Below are positions 61,322 through 64,000 of a stretch of 64,000 nucleotides of DNA, one piece after another (within the stretch, counting starts at the first letter, position 1; each line of letters opens with the position of its first letter). The notes under the pieces were generated by a model that saw only the letters and a program-made list of their open reading frames with translations, was not told the origin of the DNA and made no database searches. The DNA comes from Desulfosporosinus sp. (lineage in GTDB: Bacteria; Bacillota; Desulfitobacteriia; Desulfitobacteriales; Desulfitobacteriaceae). The translations under genes and the position numbers were made by a program. The DNA lies in NCBI GenBank assembly GCA_003513495.1, contig DOPM01000054.1, forward strand, positions 1-64,000, written 5' to 3'.

Positions 61322-62410
61322 TTATTTGTTCACATTCGTCATAGTTTGGAGATCAAGCTGATAATTGATCTGTAATTCCATATCCCCCCATTTCCTTAAC
61401 CACTCTTCGTCCTTGATCGGTTGCGAGAAGGGGGTAAGCGAGTGTGTCCCCACTTGCAAAGGATCAACTTTCCACTGTTGCATATTCCGTAGTAACGCAG
61501 TTGTTTGTTTTTCTAAATAGGATTTGATCTCTTGATTAAGGTCCTCTAATTCGTCACTATCGACTATATTTTTATCCCCCCGGTACTCCTCGATTCTGCC
61601 GACCAAATTCACCTTAATTGAAATTGACGAGTAGTCTGAAGCTAATTTTATAATAACCTTTGAACGAATCTGACCTAAAGAGACGGCTAAGGACGGAATC
61701 GGTAAAAGTTTGAGGTAATAATCGTTATTAAGGAGTTGGAGAATTTGATCATTCATGTCGCTGATGGTTGCAACTAATTTGTCATCCTTGAAAAAGGCAG
61801 TTCCATGGTAGATGAAATTTTCTTTGTTAACTTTAAAAACAGGCAGTATGGGATCTGAAAATGGAGAGTACAACCGTTTCAAGAATTGATGTAAATTAAT
61901 TACAGTGATATCCCCTTGATTTTTTGTTTCATAATGTTTAAGCATGCGATAAAGAAAATAATCTAGGTTTTCTTGTTTATCTACTTGATTTCTGATGTAA
62001 TCCTCAAAATTTCCTTTGATGACCACGAGATAGAGCCGTTGGGAGATATCGGGATCTGTGAGAAGGGTGTCGATAAGGGGAAGAATCCCTTTTTTGGCAA
62101 GCTCTTCGCTGATAAACAACATTCGGAGTTGTCCTGATTTCAATTCGCGATAATAAACTAAATTAAAGTCCTTTCTTCCCTGTTTTAATAGATTAACTTG
62201 GAGGGTGAGCATACTTTTCTTCTCATTGATCAATGGCGGCACCAATGTGCTTATTTTCAATTTACCTGATTCACCTTCTTGGATAGACCAGAAAATAACA
62301 GGAGCGATTTCTTCGACCGTATTGTTCTCCACAAAAAAAGAAGAACATCCGCTCAACAAGACGATATTCATTATTATCATCAATAAAACTACTCGTTTTA
62401 TATGCGTCAT
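61322..62410 (-). CDS. gerAC: GerAC-type spore germination lipoprotein
   Basis: This is the C subunit of a GerA-family nutrient germinant receptor, exposed at the outer face of the spore inner membrane. The 362 residues start with a lipoprotein signal ending in the lipobox LLSGC (Cys about 22) and continue through the mixed alpha/beta GerAC fold to EEWLRKWGDMELQINYQLDL. The ATG overlaps the gerAB stop by four bases. It appears complete. The following PIN-like frame begins right after its stop. Confidence 0.88.
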   Translation of the reverse strand: MTHIKRVVLLMIIMNIVLLSGCSSFFVENNTVEEIAPVIFWSIQEGESGKLKISTLVPPLINEKKSMLTLQVNLLKQGRKDFNLVYYRELKSGQLRMLFISEELAKKGILPLIDTLLTDPDISQRLYLVVIKGNFEDYIRNQVDKQENLDYFLYRMLKHYETKNQGDITVINLHQFLKRLYSPFSDPILPVFKVNKENFIYHGTAFFKDDKLVATISDMNDQILQLLNNDYYLKLLPIPSLAVSLGQIRSKVIIKLASDYSSISIKVNLVGRIEEYRGDKNIVDSDELEDLNQEIKSYLEKQTTALLRNMQQWKVDPLQVGTHSLTPFSQPIKDEEWLRKWGDMELQINYQLDLQTMTNVNK

Positions 62411-63528
62411 ACTTTGAAACGCCCCTTCAGTTTAGTGGCTACCAGAAGGAAGGCCGGAACTAAAAGGTAGGTGAATGCTCCTACTCCAATCTGAAGGTTC
62501 AGCCAAATATTCTGTTCTTCACCGGATTTCCAGAACCACTGATTGACTATGAGGATACTTACAAGAATTATTATAAAACTTGCCGCAAAACCCATTCGTG
62601 TGGTCTGTTGCACCCCTTTTCCCAGGAGGATTCGGGTAGCCCCATAAAACAATAAAATGAAAATTGAGTTAACAAATACAAGGACAAACAGATGGACCGA
62701 GATTAAAACTATATCAATCCGTTCATAGGCAGGAAATTGCAAGTACCGAACCATATCGAGTACAGGATACTTCGTTTTGACTAAGTAATTGGAACTAAAA
62801 AATAATAACGATGATATAAATAAGACCAGATATTCTAAGACTGAGATCGTATTGGCGATCGTCAAGTATTTTAGCATCTTTTGCTTTGGCCTTAGCCAAG
62901 GAGTCAAACATACCAAAAATTCAACTCCTGACAGTGATGACCAAACCAATAACAACCCTTTCCAAGAAATTGCCGACCATTCCGGCGGCATCAAAGGATA
63001 TAAATCATGCATAGAAGCAATCGGCGGAAAGAAAAATGAATAATATATGATCACCATCCAAATTGTACTTAGAAATGCGATCACAACAAAACGTATGGTA
63101 TTCTCCATCCCTTGAGAGGCTAGGTAAAAGCAGACTATAAAGATGGAAAGAATTAACCAATTGGAAGTCATCGAGGGAAATATATATTGGTGCGCGATTT
63201 CCACAAATCCCAGTGTCATTACAGTTATTCTGAGCAAGATTAGAAACAAACCAAGAAAAGCAAATACCCTAACCGTCCTTTCACCTAATAGCTGCACGAA
63301 TCCTTGATAACCCTGCACTGAAAAATTAGATGAAAACCACTTGGATAACAGCATCAAATTAACTTGCGATAAGATTCCTACGGCCATAATCCCCATAATC
63401 ATATAAGGATGAACTAAATGCCTCGGCATGATTATAAAAAAGTAAAGCATTTGCATTCGATTGACCATCAACATGAAATAAACGCCGCTAAAGGGAGACG
63501 ATTTTTCAAATAACGAAGGTGAGGGCAA
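62407..63528 (-). CDS. gerAB: GerAB-type spore germination permease-like protein
   Basis: The start is TTG at 63528, eight bases after AAGGAG, which also overlaps the gerAA stop region. A longer frame to 63627 is inside gerAA and not family-like. The 373-residue product has about ten transmembrane helices of the amino acid/polyamine permease (APC) superfamily, as in GerAB/GerBB. It is expected to bind the germinant within the GerA-GerB-GerC complex. The N-terminus (SLFEKSSPFSGVYFMLMVN) is somewhat divergent. Confidence 0.85.
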   Translation of the reverse strand: MPSPSLFEKSSPFSGVYFMLMVNRMQMLYFFIIMPRHLVHPYMIMGIMAVGILSQVNLMLLSKWFSSNFSVQGYQGFVQLLGERTVRVFAFLGLFLILLRITVMTLGFVEIAHQYIFPSMTSNWLILSIFIVCFYLASQGMENTIRFVVIAFLSTIWMVIIYYSFFFPPIASMHDLYPLMPPEWSAISWKGLLLVWSSLSGVEFLVCLTPWLRPKQKMLKYLTIANTISVLEYLVLFISSLLFFSSNYLVKTKYPVLDMVRYLQFPAYERIDIVLISVHLFVLVFVNSIFILLFYGATRILLGKGVQQTTRMGFAASFIIILVSILIVNQWFWKSGEEQNIWLNLQIGVGAFTYLLVPAFLLVATKLKGRFKV

Positions 63529-63532
63529 GTGA

Positions 63533-64000
63533 TCATCTCCTTCGGCTGGATCGCCATTTCTGCAGGGGATATAAAGAAACAGGACGCCTCTTAATCCACT
63601 GCAGGGGTACACGAATAAAAAGATCATTCCAATCGCTCATATGTAAAGGAGCGATCGGGGCAAAGTAAGGCTGTTTCAGTGATGTAAGCCCATTTAAATG
63701 AACGAGAACTATAATGAACCCAAGCGCCATACCAAATATTCCAAGAATTGACGAAAGTAGCATAAAAGCAAATAAAAGAAGCCTGTTAGCCTTGACCATC
63801 AGATAATTGGGAACTAAAAACGAAGCAATTGTGGAAATACCTACTGTGACAATTAACACTTTACTTGCGAATCCGGCTTCAACAGAAGCCTGCCCAATGA
63901 CAATCCCGCCAATTACTCCTAAAGTTTGTCCAGTCTTCGTAGGCATTCGAAGACTGGCTTCAATTATGATTTCAATTATGATTAACATTAGAAATGCTTC
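63533..64000 (-). CDS. gerAA: GerAA-type spore germination protein, C-terminal part
   Basis: Only the C-terminal 156 residues are in the window; the frame is open to the right edge (EAFL before the first ATG). The sequence EASLRMPTKTGQTLGVIGG and IGQASVEAGFASKVLIVTVG is characteristic of the GerA/SpoVAF membrane domain, followed by three further helices and a basic tail. It is the first gene of the gerAA-AB-AC operon. Its stop is four bases from the gerAB TTG, so translation is coupled. Confidence 0.9.
   Translation of the reverse strand, partial: EAFLMLIIIEIIIEASLRMPTKTGQTLGVIGGIVIGQASVEAGFASKVLIVTVGISTIASFLVPNYLMVKANRLLLFAFMLLSSILGIFGMALGFIIVLVHLNGLTSLKQPYFAPIAPLHMSDWNDLFIRVPLQWIKRRPVSLYPLQKWRSSRRR

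Overview
The window looks like chromosome of an endospore-forming, low-to-moderate GC Firmicute. A gerA-type spore germination operon (61322-64000) and a Spo0E-like phosphatase (60100-60276) support this. The protein styles suggest Peptococcaceae or Desulfitobacteriaceae (Desulfosporosinus/Desulfitobacterium-like), but that is inference. No rRNA, tRNA, CRISPR array or intact insertion sequence was seen.

Layout. (1) 1-1396: small SHOCT-type proteins and a membrane diguanylate cyclase. (2) 1540-10439: an accessory, defence-like stretch. It holds two GC-rich, hairpin-rich non-coding blocks (about 1540-2146 and 5105-5600), an MmeI-like type IIL restriction-modification gene split by an in-frame TGA (2237-4951), an orphan tyrosine recombinase (5837-6715), a CHAT/caspase-like protein, a DUF4365 nuclease-like protein and a small membrane protein. 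(3) 10440-11490: about 1 kb without a convincing gene, probably the left border of a mobile element. (4) 11491-59508: an integrative conjugative element (ICE) of about 48 kb. Its conjugation, replication and partition genes are almost all on the minus strand. A divergent regulatory module follows (HTH gene at 56750-56956; cI-like repressor, ImmA-like protease and integrase on the plus strand at 57106-59508). (5) 59509-64000: chromosomal flank with a terminator, a small membrane ORF, Spo0E, a PIN-like protein and gerAC-gerAB-gerAA.

How the ICE works. The relaxase (fused to Sel1 repeats), MobC and the VirD4 coupling protein process and recruit DNA. TrbL-like, VirB2/Maff2-like, PrgI-like, VirB4 and M23 hydrolase proteins form the type IV secretion channel. 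Two primase-type proteins, RadC, ParA, ParB and a 1977-residue methylase/SNF2 protein handle DNA maintenance. ImmR/ImmA-type regulators and the integrase with an Xis-like protein control excision.

The standout feature is a complete-looking Tad (type IVc) pilus assembly set at about 15718-32076, inserted inside the type IV secretion operon between the PrgI/VirB4-N-like genes and virB4. It contains CpaB, TadA, TadB, TadC, three CpaE/TadZ-like proteins, TadE-like proteins and two tandem 49-residue mini-pilins. It also carries a 1047-residue Ig-like/glycine-rich adhesin, a secreted beta-propeller protein and an anchored surface protein. I infer that it builds a mating or attachment pilus for conjugation. 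Other points of interest are in-frame stops in two genes, an HTH domain embedded inside the integrase, a 672-bp internal duplication in the relaxase, a closed cloverleaf-like element beside the mobilization genes, and regularly spaced operators.
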